From: Candidatus Heimdallarchaeota archaeon
Lineage (GTDB): Archaea > Asgardarchaeota > Heimdallarchaeia > Heimdallarchaeales > Kariarchaeaceae
Reading direction: 5' to 3'
Assembly: GCA_030149205.1 (NCBI GenBank)
Contig: JASBSB010000006.1
Coordinates: forward strand, 496,001 to 560,000
Length of the DNA: 64,000 nucleotides
Shown: positions 34,694 to 44,658 of the stretch, piece by piece
Layout: every line of letters begins with the position of its first letter
How positions within the stretch are numbered: position 1 is the stretch's first letter
Made by a program: the position numbers and the translations under genes
The notes under the pieces: generated by a model
Told to the model about the DNA's origin: nothing
Seen by the model: only the letters and a program-made list of their open reading frames with translations
Database searches by the model: none

Positions 34694-36217
34694 TCAATCA
34701 AAGATAGAATAAATGTCTAAACTGTCTGATTCAACCAATTGGATTACTTTCAGAAGATCCGAATGTACAATATGATCTTCTGCAACAAAGGGAACTTTAC
34801 CATTGATTATTGAAATTACCTTTTCTAAAATTTCTGTTGATCGAGGGCGACCTTCTTGTAAGTTAAGAGCTCGAACAGCAGTTAATAGCTCAATAGCAAC
34901 AAGCTGTCTTACTTCTTTTAAAACCCGATATGTCTGAGTTGCTGAATTCATTCCCATAGAAACATGGTCTTCTTGGCCTCCAGAGACCTTTATATTATCA
35001 ACAACTGATGGATAGGCTTGAGATCTTAATTTGTTTAATAAGGCTGCAGCCGTATAATGCACAATCATATAGCCAGATTCTAATCCTGGACTTTGAGTAA
35101 GAAATGGAGTGGTCTCTTTGGTAAATGGTGTAACTAGCTTATCTATTCGACTTTCACTTATATTTGCCATTTCAATTAGAGAGTTTTTCACGGATTCTAA
35201 GGGAATTGCTAAAGGCTCAGCGTGAAAGTTCCCCCCGCTCAATATCAAATCATCATCAGGGAATATCAAGGGATTGTCAGTTACTGAATTTATTTCAATT
35301 GACAAGATTTTTTCTAGATGATTAAGTGTATCAATCACAGCACCCATAACCTGAGGAATACATCGAAGAGAATAGGGATCCTGAACTTTTTTATCAACCT
35401 TTACATCATGGTGTGATTTTAATATTTCTGATCCAGTAAGGAGTTTTCTCATCAACCTTGCAACCTCTTGTTGACCATAATAAGGTCTAAGGTTATGAAT
35501 CAATGCATGAAAACTTGTAAGTGTTCCTCGTAGAGCTTCTAAACTCAATGCAGAAGCTAAAATGGAGTAATAAATAAGCATTTTACCCTCTTTAAGTAAA
35601 TGTAGTGAGTATGCAGTCACAAAATGTGTACCGTTTATTAATGCTAATCCTTCTTTAGCTCCAAGGTTTAATGGATTAAGTTTATGTCGTTTTAATACAT
35701 CCACTGTGCCGTACTTTTCCCCATTTTCTGTTACCTCTCCATCACCGAGTAGTGAAAGTGCAACATGAGCCAGTGGTGCTAAATCTCCAGATGCACCTAA
35801 GCTACCTATTTCATAAGAAACTGGAATGATGTTATGATTTATGAATAAAACCAGTCGTTCTAATGTGGAACTACTTATTCCTGAATGACCTTTGGCCAAT
35901 GAGTTTGCAAGGAGGATCATTGCAGTTCTGGTAATTTTAGGATCTATGGGAGCTCCAAGTCCTGAAGAGTGTGAGTGGATGAGATTGGTCTGAAGCTTAC
36001 TCAATTGGCTATCATCAATCCAACTATTTGCTAAGAATCCAAAACCTGTTGAAACCCCATATATAGGTGTCTTTTCAGTTAATTTTTTCTCTAAAAACTC
36101 GCGACATTTTGCAACTTTATTAGATACATCAGTTGTTAGGATTACTGAGGTGTCTATGGAGCAAACCCTTAGAATGTTCGATTTCTCTACCTCTCTACCT
36201 AACTCAAACTCATTCAT
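34694..36217 (-). CDS. hutH: Histidine ammonia-lyase
   Basis: Deaminates L-histidine to urocanate. The MIO cofactor is formed from ASG at 142-144 in GSLGASGDLAPLAH. The substrate-selecting loop reads NLIHSHSSGLG with a Ser-His pair, as in HAL rather than the Phe-Leu (PAL) or His-Leu (TAL) pairs. 507 aa is normal. No urocanase or imidazolonepropionase is next to it, so the degradation route is incomplete here and the enzyme may feed urocanate elsewhere. HAL is rare in archaea and often bacterial-derived. Confidence 0.9.
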   Translation of the reverse strand: MNEFELGREVEKSNILRVCSIDTSVILTTDVSNKVAKCREFLEKKLTEKTPIYGVSTGFGFLANSWIDDSQLSKLQTNLIHSHSSGLGAPIDPKITRTAMILLANSLAKGHSGISSSTLERLVLFINHNIIPVSYEIGSLGASGDLAPLAHVALSLLGDGEVTENGEKYGTVDVLKRHKLNPLNLGAKEGLALINGTHFVTAYSLHLLKEGKMLIYYSILASALSLEALRGTLTSFHALIHNLRPYYGQQEVARLMRKLLTGSEILKSHHDVKVDKKVQDPYSLRCIPQVMGAVIDTLNHLEKILSIEINSVTDNPLIFPDDDLILSGGNFHAEPLAIPLESVKNSLIEMANISESRIDKLVTPFTKETTPFLTQSPGLESGYMIVHYTAAALLNKLRSQAYPSVVDNIKVSGGQEDHVSMGMNSATQTYRVLKEVRQLVAIELLTAVRALNLQEGRPRSTEILEKVISIINGKVPFVAEDHIVHSDLLKVIQLVESDSLDIYSIFD

Positions 36218-36290
36218 AAATTTGATACTTGTAGGTGTTTTTATTTCCTTAGATGAAGTGTTTTATGTTTTGATATAACAAAATTGCAAA

Positions 36291-37568
36291 TTATCCTTTT
36301 AGTGCTCTAATCAGTTCTGATTTATTATTCTCAACCGCCCATTTAAGAAGTTCCTCGGGTTCAACTATATCAAGTTTAGCAGCCTCTGCAGCCTGTGTAA
36401 GAGATTTAGCACCAGAAAATGAACCATCAGGATGCCCATGAATTCCACCACCTGCTGTAATGATTACATTAGGAGCAAGTGCTTGGATAATCTTTCCAAT
36501 GTTCTTAACCCCCACTCCTCCACTAGCAATTGGCATAACAGGTTTTAACCCACCGTATTCATTGTTTAACAATGCTTGATTGCTGGTGAGCACTTCTTTT
36601 TTGTCCTCTTTCAATTCACCATAACCCATCTTACCAAAAATTGTTCCTGTATGAATTGCATCTACACCTATAAGTCGAAACACCTTTGCTAAAACACTCA
36701 TATCTATACCATGTTCCGGGTGCCTCGTAATTGCTGCATGCATTGCTCTATGTGCGTGAATGGGAAGGTTAAATCCTGACTCTCTAATATGTTGTACAGC
36801 TTCAAATCCAGTGGTTAAAACATCAATCATCAGACACTTACCCCCATGATCCTTCACAAAATCCGCTCGCTCCAGCATTTGTGACACTGTGCCAGTTATA
36901 TTTGATGCATAGATGACCTGTCTCCCTTGTTCCTCTTTTATCCGATCAGCCATCTCCAGCACATTGCTTATTCTTTCATCAAATGGGCAGAATGATTGGT
37001 TGGTCATCGGTTCATCATCTTTAATCCAAGTGATTCCACCAGCCCATGTCTCATACGCCACTTTGGCATGTTCTTTTGGGGGAAGACCTAATTTAGGTTT
37101 AATTATGGATCCAAGAATAGGACCTTTTTCGACATTTAAGGTTTTATAGATTCCCTGAACGCCAAATTCTGGCCCTGGAAAACTTCGCATAAATTTATCG
37201 GGGAATATTACATCTAACAACCTTAGGGTTTTGAGTGTGTTCATTCCATAAATGTTTCCTGCAACTAAGGATAACATCTGTGCTATATTGCCTTCTTCGA
37301 ATAACTCAATTGGATATGCAACCTTTAATATTGCTGCTGATGGACTGAGTTTTTCCACTTCAAAGGTTGAGGCAGCAAGTCTCTTAAGAATATCTTCGGT
37401 TACCGTCTGTACTCTCTGCCAGGTACCTACTGATGATTCAGCAGGAATTTCCTTTAAGACAAGATCAAGTTTATCAGCATCTGCAGTAACAAAATATTTC
37501 GCAATTATATGAGATTGCAAATCGAACTCTTTACCAATTTGATAGAAAATATCATCTTCATAACTCAT
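36291..37568 (-). CDS. Form III RuBisCO large subunit
   Basis: 425 aa, catalytic residues all readable: Asn105 (AGNIYGM), Lys157 in KPK, carbamylated Lys183 with Asp185-Glu186 in WIKDDEP, His271/273 in PIHAHRAMHAA, Lys313 in loop 6 GTIFGKMGYG, Ser349 in ASGGV and the phosphate loop ITAGGGIHGHPDG. Archaeal form III enzymes act in the AMP/pentose bisphosphate salvage pathway with AMP phosphorylase and ribose-1,5-bisphosphate isomerase; neither partner is in this window. Intact residues argue against a RuBisCO-like protein. Confidence 0.94.
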   Translation of the reverse strand: MSYEDDIFYQIGKEFDLQSHIIAKYFVTADADKLDLVLKEIPAESSVGTWQRVQTVTEDILKRLAASTFEVEKLSPSAAILKVAYPIELFEEGNIAQMLSLVAGNIYGMNTLKTLRLLDVIFPDKFMRSFPGPEFGVQGIYKTLNVEKGPILGSIIKPKLGLPPKEHAKVAYETWAGGITWIKDDEPMTNQSFCPFDERISNVLEMADRIKEEQGRQVIYASNITGTVSQMLERADFVKDHGGKCLMIDVLTTGFEAVQHIRESGFNLPIHAHRAMHAAITRHPEHGIDMSVLAKVFRLIGVDAIHTGTIFGKMGYGELKEDKKEVLTSNQALLNNEYGGLKPVMPIASGGVGVKNIGKIIQALAPNVIITAGGGIHGHPDGSFSGAKSLTQAAEAAKLDIVEPEELLKWAVENNKSELIRALKG

Positions 37569-37639
37569 TAAGATTCAAAAACAATATCAATTGAAATTAT
37601 AAAAAGGAAATCTAAGATTTAAGTCTGTTCGTTAAATTT

Positions 37640-37990
37640 TTAATCATACTCTCGCCATTGCTTATAACAAGTCAAACATTTAAAAAATCTGGTAGGTGAT
37701 TCATCAGCACTTCTTGTTTGGATTTCCCAATATTCTACTTCTTGTCTACTTTCACAGTTTGGACAGTAGATCTGAGTACTTGGCCTCCCAACAGTCCTTC
37801 CATCACCTTCCTCCACAACTAACATTTTCCCACTCTCTGGATCATCACTTCTATCTATCTCTACAGTAATGGTTTTTATTTCAATGTCTTCTTTAAATTC
37901 ATTACAGTCAGGGCAGAATAACGCAGACTTTTCCATTCCTTTAAGCCTTTTAGGTTGAAGAAGAGAGTCACATTTGTCACAAAATTGCAT
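37640..37990 (-). CDS. tfs: Transcription factor S (TFS), TFIIS-like
   Basis: 116 aa. N-terminal zinc ribbon with CDKC and CPDC pairs, C-terminal zinc ribbon with CPNC and CLTC, and between the C-terminal pairs the finger tip RSADESPTRFFKC, whose acidic DE reaches into the RNAP active site to trigger cleavage of backtracked RNA. Family length about 105-115. The intact tip suggests an active cleavage factor rather than an inhibitory paralogue. Confidence 0.94.
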   Translation of the reverse strand: MQFCDKCDSLLQPKRLKGMEKSALFCPDCNEFKEDIEIKTITVEIDRSDDPESGKMLVVEEGDGRTVGRPSTQIYCPNCESRQEVEYWEIQTRSADESPTRFFKCLTCYKQWREYD

Positions 37991-38122
37991 AATTAAACAA
38001 CTCTTCTAAACTTATTTAATCTTACTGTTAGGATGAAGCTATCTAGAATTTTTGTAAAATTGGTTTTTGCTCGAATCGTTTTACAAACCTTTTTCTTAAA
38101 GAACGTTGTATAGTTATCATAG

Positions 38123-38509
38123 ATGAGTATAGATATTGATCAAACACAGAAAAGAGACCTCGTTAAACTACTTACTTCAATCTCCAAGCAATGTGAACTA
38201 GAGGCACTTGGTATTGTAAACAGACAGGGAATTTCTCTCGCATTTTTTGTTGGTGCAGGAGCTGATGCAGACCTGTTATCAGCTATTTCTGCAGCAATAA
38301 CATCCACAGGGGAAAGCGTTACTTCAAAAATGAACCATGGAGACCTTAATGATATGGTTATTCGTGGAAAAACAGGGTTTACAATTTTGGCAACTGCTGG
38401 ACCATTTATTCTCATTGGTGCATCAAAAGAGATACATTCCATCGGTTTAACATTGAACACAATAAGAGAATCTGTACCTAAATTAAAGAAAATACTAGTT
38501 AGAGATTAA
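38123..38509 (+). CDS. Roadblock/LC7-domain protein
   Basis: 128 aa single-domain protein. Pattern matches MglB-type Roadblock: LVKLLTSISKQCELEALGIV, ISLAFFVG, ADLLSAISAAITSTGE, GFTILATAGPFILIGAS and a final helix TLNTIRESVPKLKKIL. In Asgard archaea Roadblock proteins are numerous and regulate small GTPases. It overlaps the convergent aIF5A gene by 4 bases. Partner GTPase unknown. Confidence 0.87.
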   Translation: MSIDIDQTQKRDLVKLLTSISKQCELEALGIVNRQGISLAFFVGAGADADLLSAISAAITSTGESVTSKMNHGDLNDMVIRGKTGFTILATAGPFILIGASKEIHSIGLTLNTIRESVPKLKKILVRD

Positions 38510-38937
38510 TAATCCTGTGCACTAGAACCAGCATCTGCTCTTCTTTCACGAATAACACGCTTACCAATTACATACCAAACTGTGACAAATTCACCCGACT
38601 CTAAGTTTTCTAACCCCTCATCGTGTGGTATTGGAGTCTCAAAAGTTTCATAGCTTTCTTGATCCATCAACTGAATTGAATCTGGGGTCACAGATAAAAC
38701 CTGAGCAGCCTTCTTCTCAACTATGGGCTGCATGTATTTATCATCTGTGGGGGTTACAATAGATTTTTTTCCACCAGTAAACACATTTTCGATTGTCATT
38801 CGAACCTTAGCATGTCCATGTTTACCTGCTTTTGATGATGTGAGGGTTTTGACTGTGTAAACTTCTCCATCATATACAATATAGTTTCCTACCTTTAATT
38901 GTCCTGCCTTAACGGGTTTGACATCTGATTCACTCAT
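38506..38937 (-). CDS. Translation factor aIF5A
   Basis: 143 aa. The hypusination loop is SSKAGKHGHAK, where the second lysine is modified, followed by the SH3-like and OB-like halves. Required for peptide bond formation at proline stretches and for termination. Slightly longer C-terminal tail (ADAGSSAQDY) than many homologues. Deoxyhypusine synthase is not in this window. Confidence 0.95.
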   Translation of the reverse strand: MSESDVKPVKAGQLKVGNYIVYDGEVYTVKTLTSSKAGKHGHAKVRMTIENVFTGGKKSIVTPTDDKYMQPIVEKKAAQVLSVTPDSIQLMDQESYETFETPIPHDEGLENLESGEFVTVWYVIGKRVIRERRADAGSSAQDY

Positions 38938-39031
38938 AAATTTTAACCTAAGGCTTCTAAAAATTTAAGATACTTTAATATTTTCTCTAGTTTGTATTGT
39001 TAATTTGAAAATTTTATGTAATAATAGTTTA

Positions 39032-41314
39032 TTATGATCCTATTTTCGCCATTTTTTGATTAAAAGCTGCGACCTGTAGGAGAATATCACTTGGGTAAAC
39101 AACCTCATAAATTCGAATCATTGGATAATCTCCATTTTTTGTTGTAGCCACACCAGCTTGAGTTGGAAAACCTGTACTTCTAAAGGCTTCTTTAAAAAAT
39201 GGGGGAAGACTTAGCACATTGTGTTTGTCAACACCAGCTAGAATTGAGTTTTTAAATGAGGGTCGATCTACAAAGGGTGGTGCTGATTGAGCTGTCCCTG
39301 TCATATCGCTGGATTTATAAGCAATTAAGTTGTAAAGAACGGATTTATAGAATAAGTCAGTATACCCGGACCTAGGATCAAAATATTTATTTTCCTTTAT
39401 TCCAAATTGTGGGGTATATTGTGATGAAATCTTTATCATCCAAATTGCTTTTGCCAAATCAGAACCGTAACTACTTAAACCTGCTTGACTGTTTACCAGA
39501 ATATACTTAACATTATATTTGTACATCAATGGCAAAGCTGCTGTTGCATTCCACATTAACATAGTACCAACAACACCAATCTGTGTTGAATTGATAGTCG
39601 CACCATCAGCTAACGTTATAGTATTTCCAAGACTAGTGATATAATATCCGTAATCCCACCATGAAAGCATCGCAGGTGGCAATCCTTTCAATAGCCCCGG
39701 TCGAGAACCTGTCCAGTTTTGATACGAAGAATGAGACTGCATCCATTCAACAGCTTGGAACCAATCATCCAATGACCTACTTGGGGTGTTTGAGCTTAAG
39801 ATGCTTGGTGCAGAATAACTGGTTGCTGTGGCTTCAATACCTGAGATTACTAGAACTGAGAGCATCAAACCGACAATAAGATAAGCTGAGAAAGTTAAAC
39901 CATTATCAATCTTTTTGAGTTTCATCGTTGTTTTGGTTATTTTTATTCTGTTGTGTGATATCAATGCATAAGGAATCAATAGATTATCTACCGCCATTGC
40001 AGTCAACAAAGCACTTGCGGGTGCAAGAAGCAAAACAAGCCTAATCATTGAACCACTGAAGTATATTGTAATCAGACCGAAGGTCACCAAAAATATGTTC
40101 CTCTCAGTTGGTTTAACCATTGCAAAGTATATACCCAACGGAACAAAGAACACCATCATGTTCAGGTTAGCAAACAATGCTGCCCAAGTTACAGGCTGAT
40201 GCTCACTTACAGATTGTATCAATGGTAATGCATTCCTTGAATTCGGAAGAATAACTGAAATGAATTTGCTCCCAATTAACTCTAGGGATCCAAAAGATGC
40301 TAATAATATTGCAAATAATGATGCCAATGCCAGAAGAGAGACAAAAGCACTGAAGATAAACTGCCGAAATAGTTTAGGAGGTAGTGATTCTGAAAGGTGA
40401 TCAATGAGTCCAAATATTATCAGAAATATCAAGACACCAATAGGACCTATTCCCTCAGTAGATAAGATAAATGCACCACCCACACGAGGAATCAATATCA
40501 TTATCTGTACAGCCACGGCCAAAGTAATTGAATAGACTTTAACCAACCTTTCAGAGTAATTTCCTGTCATCACCAAAACGAGAGCAAATATACCAATAAA
40601 GTCGTAGGTAAATCTATAAGCTCCCCAGCTTGATGCTAAGAGTGCGAGAGATATACCTGCAAATATTGAGTTTGTGGTGCTCCCTCTTCTTAAAGCCTTT
40701 ATGAAGAAATATAGACTCATAACAGTGAACAAAACACCTACGGCTTCATTATCAAGAAAGCCAGCAATTGATCTCTGGATAAAAGCAGGAGTTACAGACA
40801 TAATTAAGGCAGTTATAAGACCAGCTCTTTTTGACATGAGCTCTCTTCCCAACAAATAACTAAAGTATACTGTAATCGTCCCAAATACAACTGGGACAAA
40901 ATACCCAGCTGTAGCAAAGGTTACATGGAACCCTAGAAGATTCAATATCCAATAAATCAGAATTGTAGCAGCTGGGATGGCTATATACATAGATGCCCCA
41001 ACATTTCTTCCGTAAGGGAACCAACTGAACTCATCCGTCCATTTAAAATATTCTAACAGACCATTATGGAAGATATATTCCGCACTTCTCAGTTGAAACC
41101 ATGGATCAAAAGCCTTAATCAATGGATCCCATCCCTGTAGTGACGGAAAGATTCTAACGGTGAAAGCCATGACCAAAATTATTGCCAAAGCTGTCCCATG
41201 CAGGAACGACCGCTTCTCCAAATCATAATCTGCATAATGATCTTTGATTGAATTATAGGTTTTCTCAGAAAACTCTGTTATCTTTTCAGTAAAATCAATT
41301 TCTTGTCTAGACAT
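39032..41314 (-). CDS. aglB: Oligosaccharyltransferase AglB (STT3)
   Basis: 760 aa, about thirteen membrane helices. Catalytic DxD-like motif in FDPWFQLRSAEY (near 70), DNE at 188-190, the SVSEHQP motif (368-374) and WWDYG (552-556), the sequon-binding motif. Transfers glycans from dolichol phosphate to Asn in NxS/T of exported proteins, at the outer membrane face. The C-terminal globular domain is about 250 residues, on the short side. Confidence 0.95.
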   Translation of the reverse strand: MSRQEIDFTEKITEFSEKTYNSIKDHYADYDLEKRSFLHGTALAIILVMAFTVRIFPSLQGWDPLIKAFDPWFQLRSAEYIFHNGLLEYFKWTDEFSWFPYGRNVGASMYIAIPAATILIYWILNLLGFHVTFATAGYFVPVVFGTITVYFSYLLGRELMSKRAGLITALIMSVTPAFIQRSIAGFLDNEAVGVLFTVMSLYFFIKALRRGSTTNSIFAGISLALLASSWGAYRFTYDFIGIFALVLVMTGNYSERLVKVYSITLAVAVQIMILIPRVGGAFILSTEGIGPIGVLIFLIIFGLIDHLSESLPPKLFRQFIFSAFVSLLALASLFAILLASFGSLELIGSKFISVILPNSRNALPLIQSVSEHQPVTWAALFANLNMMVFFVPLGIYFAMVKPTERNIFLVTFGLITIYFSGSMIRLVLLLAPASALLTAMAVDNLLIPYALISHNRIKITKTTMKLKKIDNGLTFSAYLIVGLMLSVLVISGIEATATSYSAPSILSSNTPSRSLDDWFQAVEWMQSHSSYQNWTGSRPGLLKGLPPAMLSWWDYGYYITSLGNTITLADGATINSTQIGVVGTMLMWNATAALPLMYKYNVKYILVNSQAGLSSYGSDLAKAIWMIKISSQYTPQFGIKENKYFDPRSGYTDLFYKSVLYNLIAYKSSDMTGTAQSAPPFVDRPSFKNSILAGVDKHNVLSLPPFFKEAFRSTGFPTQAGVATTKNGDYPMIRIYEVVYPSDILLQVAAFNQKMAKIGS

Positions 41315-41487
41315 TTTGCAGCCTCATTAATGATAAAACCCTAATAGAAGACTTTTATCTGATTCTTAATCCTCTAGATTTTTAGGAGTTAAAAAAGCAT
41401 AGGTTATAGAAATGGATAAGACTGTAAGTATAAACTATATCTGTAATCAAACTATTTTGTAGTAAATTGCAATTTTACTTACCAACT

Positions 41488-41497
41488 CTTTAATACT
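41488..41497 (+). promoter_or_regulatory. TATA box upstream of the membrane protein at 41516
   Basis: CTTTAATACT centred about 24 bases before the ATG, consistent with a leaderless mRNA. Confidence 0.4.
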
Positions 41498-41515
41498 TAA
41501 TTCAAATTTTCTGAT

Positions 41516-41929
41516 ATGGCTCAAGAAAGACCATCTTTTCTTACTACTGCTGTTATAGCAATTGTTGTGCCCTTGGTTGTGAACCTTGCACTGTTTTTTA
41601 TTGGAACATTAGTTGGGGCCTTTCCTGACACGATTAAATTGCCAACCACAGGCAACCCGTTCACATTCATCGAGTTCACTATGCTTACTCTTGGAACCAC
41701 TATAGGCGCAGTTATCGCATATTGGTTGTTACAGAGATTTCTCCCAAATTATAGCATTCAGTTATTCATTCTTGGTTCACTCTTGGTGTATGCTGCATTA
41801 TTGATTGGCCCATTCGGTATACCTGGTTCTAATACACTTACAATTGTGTTTCTCCAGATTATCCATCTGGACACCTTAGGTATTGTTTTGTATCTAATCT
41901 GGAGATATCATAAAAGTATTGCCCAGTAA
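41516..41929 (+). CDS. Unknown four-helix membrane protein
   Basis: 137 aa with four predicted helices (AVIAIVVPLVVNLALFFIGTLVGA, EFTMLTLGTTIGAVIAYWLL, IQLFILGSLLVYAALLIG, IVFLQIIHLDTLGIVLYLIW), short loops and few charges. No motif seen. Stands 48 bases upstream of the PHP gene and may be cotranscribed. Confidence 0.5.
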   Translation: MAQERPSFLTTAVIAIVVPLVVNLALFFIGTLVGAFPDTIKLPTTGNPFTFIEFTMLTLGTTIGAVIAYWLLQRFLPNYSIQLFILGSLLVYAALLIGPFGIPGSNTLTIVFLQIIHLDTLGIVLYLIWRYHKSIAQ

Positions 41930-41977
41930 TCTATACTCCTTTGAGTATACAAATAAACATAGAATTCAAACAAATTT

Positions 41978-42616
41978 GTGAAAGCAGAGTTACACCTTCA
42001 TTCAGAGTATTCATGGGATAGCATGGTAAAGATCAAAGATTATGTTTCCCGTGCTGAAGAACTGAAGTTTGGCGTTATCTCAATCACTGACCATAACAAT
42101 ACAGAGAGTCATCAAACAATTGAGAAAATACAGGAAGAGACAGAAGTTTTGCTTATTCCAGGTCAGGAGGTTTCAACAACAGAGGGTCATCTATTAGTTT
42201 ATGGGTGGGTACCCCAAGTTCCAAAAAACTATACCATGAAAGAATCTGTCGAGTTTGTCAGAGATGAGTCAAAGGAGGTGCTATGTATAGCCGCACATCC
42301 CTTTGACAGATTTCGCAGTGGTCATGGACTTCGGATATTTGAATCTGGCATAGATGGTGTGGAAATACTGAACGCTTCAACCTGGTTAAATTACTTTAAT
42401 ACACTTTCAAATAATGCCTCTAAAGGTATTTTTCAGTATAGGCTGGCAAATTCTGATGCACACAGGTTAAGTGAATTTGGCACAGCTTGGAATGAAATAA
42501 AAGAAGCTGAAAGTATGACTGAGGTTTTCCAAAATCTTAAGGCTGGAGAAATTAACGGAGGAATTATTGGGGTTAAGAGAAAATTATATCGATTTTTAAG
42601 AAGAAAAGTTATTTAA
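41978..42616 (+). CDS. PHP-domain metal-dependent phosphoesterase
   Basis: 212 aa from GTG. Metal sites are complete: AELHLHSEYSWD (residues 3-14), SITDHNN, PGQEVSTTEGHLL, AAHPFD and NSDAH. This is the stand-alone PHP subgroup that hydrolyses phosphoesters or nucleotides, with unknown natural substrate here. C-terminal basic helix (KRKLYRFLRRKVI). Confidence 0.88.
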   Translation: MKAELHLHSEYSWDSMVKIKDYVSRAEELKFGVISITDHNNTESHQTIEKIQEETEVLLIPGQEVSTTEGHLLVYGWVPQVPKNYTMKESVEFVRDESKEVLCIAAHPFDRFRSGHGLRIFESGIDGVEILNASTWLNYFNTLSNNASKGIFQYRLANSDAHRLSEFGTAWNEIKEAESMTEVFQNLKAGEINGGIIGVKRKLYRFLRRKVI

Positions 42617-42650
42617 TGAACCTATGTCCCTTGAGAGATTTAGTGAAGTT

Positions 42651-42658
42651 CTTAAATT
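42651..42658 (+). promoter_or_regulatory. TATA box of the EF-2-like gene
   Basis: CTTAAATT centred 27 bases upstream of the ATG, indicating a leaderless transcript. Confidence 0.4.
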
Positions 42659-42681
42659 CACAAACAATTATTTCTTAAGAT

Positions 42682-44649
42682 ATGGTTTCTATTGAACAAA
42701 TCAGAAATGTAAGTATTATTTCTCATGTGGATCATGGAAAAACAACACTCAGTGATTACCTGTTAGGAATCGGTGGAAAAGTTCCAAAGAAGCTCATGGG
42801 AGAACTTCGTGCATTGGATGATATGGAAGAGGAGCAAAGCAGAGGTATTACAATAGAAACCAGTTTAGCATCCTTAAACCTGACATACAACGATGAGCCA
42901 GTGGAAATAAACCTAATTGACACACCTGGACATGTAGACTTTTCTGGAAAGGTTGCAGAAGCCTTGAGGCTGGTCGATGGCAGTATTGTCTTAGTAGATT
43001 CAGTCGAAGGAGTGATGGCTCAGACACAAACGGTATTAAGACAAGCAATGGCAGAACACATTATCCCTATCTTGTTAATTAATAAAATTGACAGATTAAT
43101 AATAGAGTTAGAATTGCCATTGGAACAGATTCAGAGTCGAATACAACGAATTGTTTTCCAAGTTAACCAGATTCTAAAGGATCATGAATTTCCTGGAATG
43201 GTTAAACCTAATTTTAATAAAGGTTCCATTATTCTGGCTTCTGCAATTGATGGATGGGGAATTAATCATAAAATTACGGAAACGTCTACCAAAAATATTA
43301 AAGATGTAAAAGAACTCTACCTTGCTGGAAAGAAGGATGAACTAAAAGAGTTATTTCCCCTGGGGGAAGTTCTTGTTCAATCGATATTCGATAACCTTCC
43401 AAACCCACTTGCAGCACTTAAATTAAAATTTCCAGATTTATTATTGGAAGAAACTCCTGACGCAACAAGAGATGAATTTACAAAGGTAATGCATACTGCC
43501 TCAGAAAAAGGTGAAACTGTTTTATTATCCGGAAAGATAGCAAAAGTTGGTAAGTCACAAAGATTTGGTGCGCTTGTTAGAGTAAGCTCAGGCACGGTCT
43601 CAAAAGGAATGAAACTGTATTCCAATGCAACTCAAAAAGTGATTAAGGTGGTTCAAATAGTCAAAATGGTTGGCAATCAAACCTTCTCCATTGATTCAAC
43701 TGCTTTTGGAGAGGTAGTGGCTTTAATTACATCACCACAATTGCACCCCGGAGATGTTATCACTGAGAAGAGGTACAAAGATTTAGCACTAAAAAATATT
43801 AGTTATGTTCAGGAACCTGTTGTAGCTATGCATATAGAACCAAAGCGGATAAAAGATGTCAACAAGCTCCCTGAGCTTTTAGAGTCAATTACTGAGTCAA
43901 CTCCCGGATTGATTTTTGAAATGAACAAAGACACAGGACAATTAACAGTTATAGGTGTAGGAACATTACAGTTAGATATCCTGAAAAAAGAATTAACAAA
44001 GGCTGGGTTAGAAATTGAGGTCACCCCACCAATTGTGCTTAAGTTTGAAATCCCAACAACTTCTGCGGAATTTATTGCTGCATTATGGGATTCTTTCTCT
44101 GTCAAAGCAGGAAATTCAAATCAATGGAAAGACTCATCAAACGATGAGATACTCTATACAGACACTCACCAGAATCAGTTACTGTTGGGTACAACCTTTA
44201 CAATCAATTCTGAAGCGATTTTAGGTATGGTACAGTCATTCAAACAATGTGTAAGGGCTTCTCCTATAACGAATGAGTATATAAAAAACTTAACTGTTCG
44301 TATTGAAGAGCTAAACGATCAAAACCCCTTAAAAACATATGAAGAGGGGATGATATTGATGTTGGGAGTAGTGAGACAGGCATTAGAACAAACTCATGCC
44401 AAGATTCATCTTCCTTATTATCATCTAACAATATCAGTCCCTGAGGATTATGTGGGTAACCTGATCCAAGAATTGCAAAAAAGGTCTGCACAGATTATTG
44501 ACATTTCAGTTAAAGGAAAACTTCAAACTATTAGTTGTATAATGAAATTTGAGGAGGCATTAGATTCTGCTGATGCTTTCAGACATGCAACCGATGGAAA
44601 CGCCTTTTGGAGCTTTAACAACATCGAGTTTCTTCCAGAATTCATATGA
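42682..44649 (+). CDS. EF-2 paralogue without the diphthamide loop
   Basis: 655 aa GTPase. G motifs: HVDHGKTT (15-22), RGITIETS (54-61), DTPGH (80-84), NKID. Domains II, III and V follow, ending in WSFNNIEFLPEFI. Canonical archaeal EF-2 is about 730 aa and has a domain IV loop with DAIHRG carrying diphthamide; that histidine stretch is missing, the corresponding place reading NLTVRIEELNDQNPLK. Resembles the second EF-2-like proteins described in Asgard archaea, which lack diphthamide. It is 9 bases ahead of an rRNA/tRNA methyltransferase gene. Likely a ribosome-biogenesis or specialised factor. Confidence 0.88.
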   Translation: MVSIEQIRNVSIISHVDHGKTTLSDYLLGIGGKVPKKLMGELRALDDMEEEQSRGITIETSLASLNLTYNDEPVEINLIDTPGHVDFSGKVAEALRLVDGSIVLVDSVEGVMAQTQTVLRQAMAEHIIPILLINKIDRLIIELELPLEQIQSRIQRIVFQVNQILKDHEFPGMVKPNFNKGSIILASAIDGWGINHKITETSTKNIKDVKELYLAGKKDELKELFPLGEVLVQSIFDNLPNPLAALKLKFPDLLLEETPDATRDEFTKVMHTASEKGETVLLSGKIAKVGKSQRFGALVRVSSGTVSKGMKLYSNATQKVIKVVQIVKMVGNQTFSIDSTAFGEVVALITSPQLHPGDVITEKRYKDLALKNISYVQEPVVAMHIEPKRIKDVNKLPELLESITESTPGLIFEMNKDTGQLTVIGVGTLQLDILKKELTKAGLEIEVTPPIVLKFEIPTTSAEFIAALWDSFSVKAGNSNQWKDSSNDEILYTDTHQNQLLLGTTFTINSEAILGMVQSFKQCVRASPITNEYIKNLTVRIEELNDQNPLKTYEEGMILMLGVVRQALEQTHAKIHLPYYHLTISVPEDYVGNLIQELQKRSAQIIDISVKGKLQTISCIMKFEEALDSADAFRHATDGNAFWSFNNIEFLPEFI

Positions 44650-44658
44650 GGTAATTGA

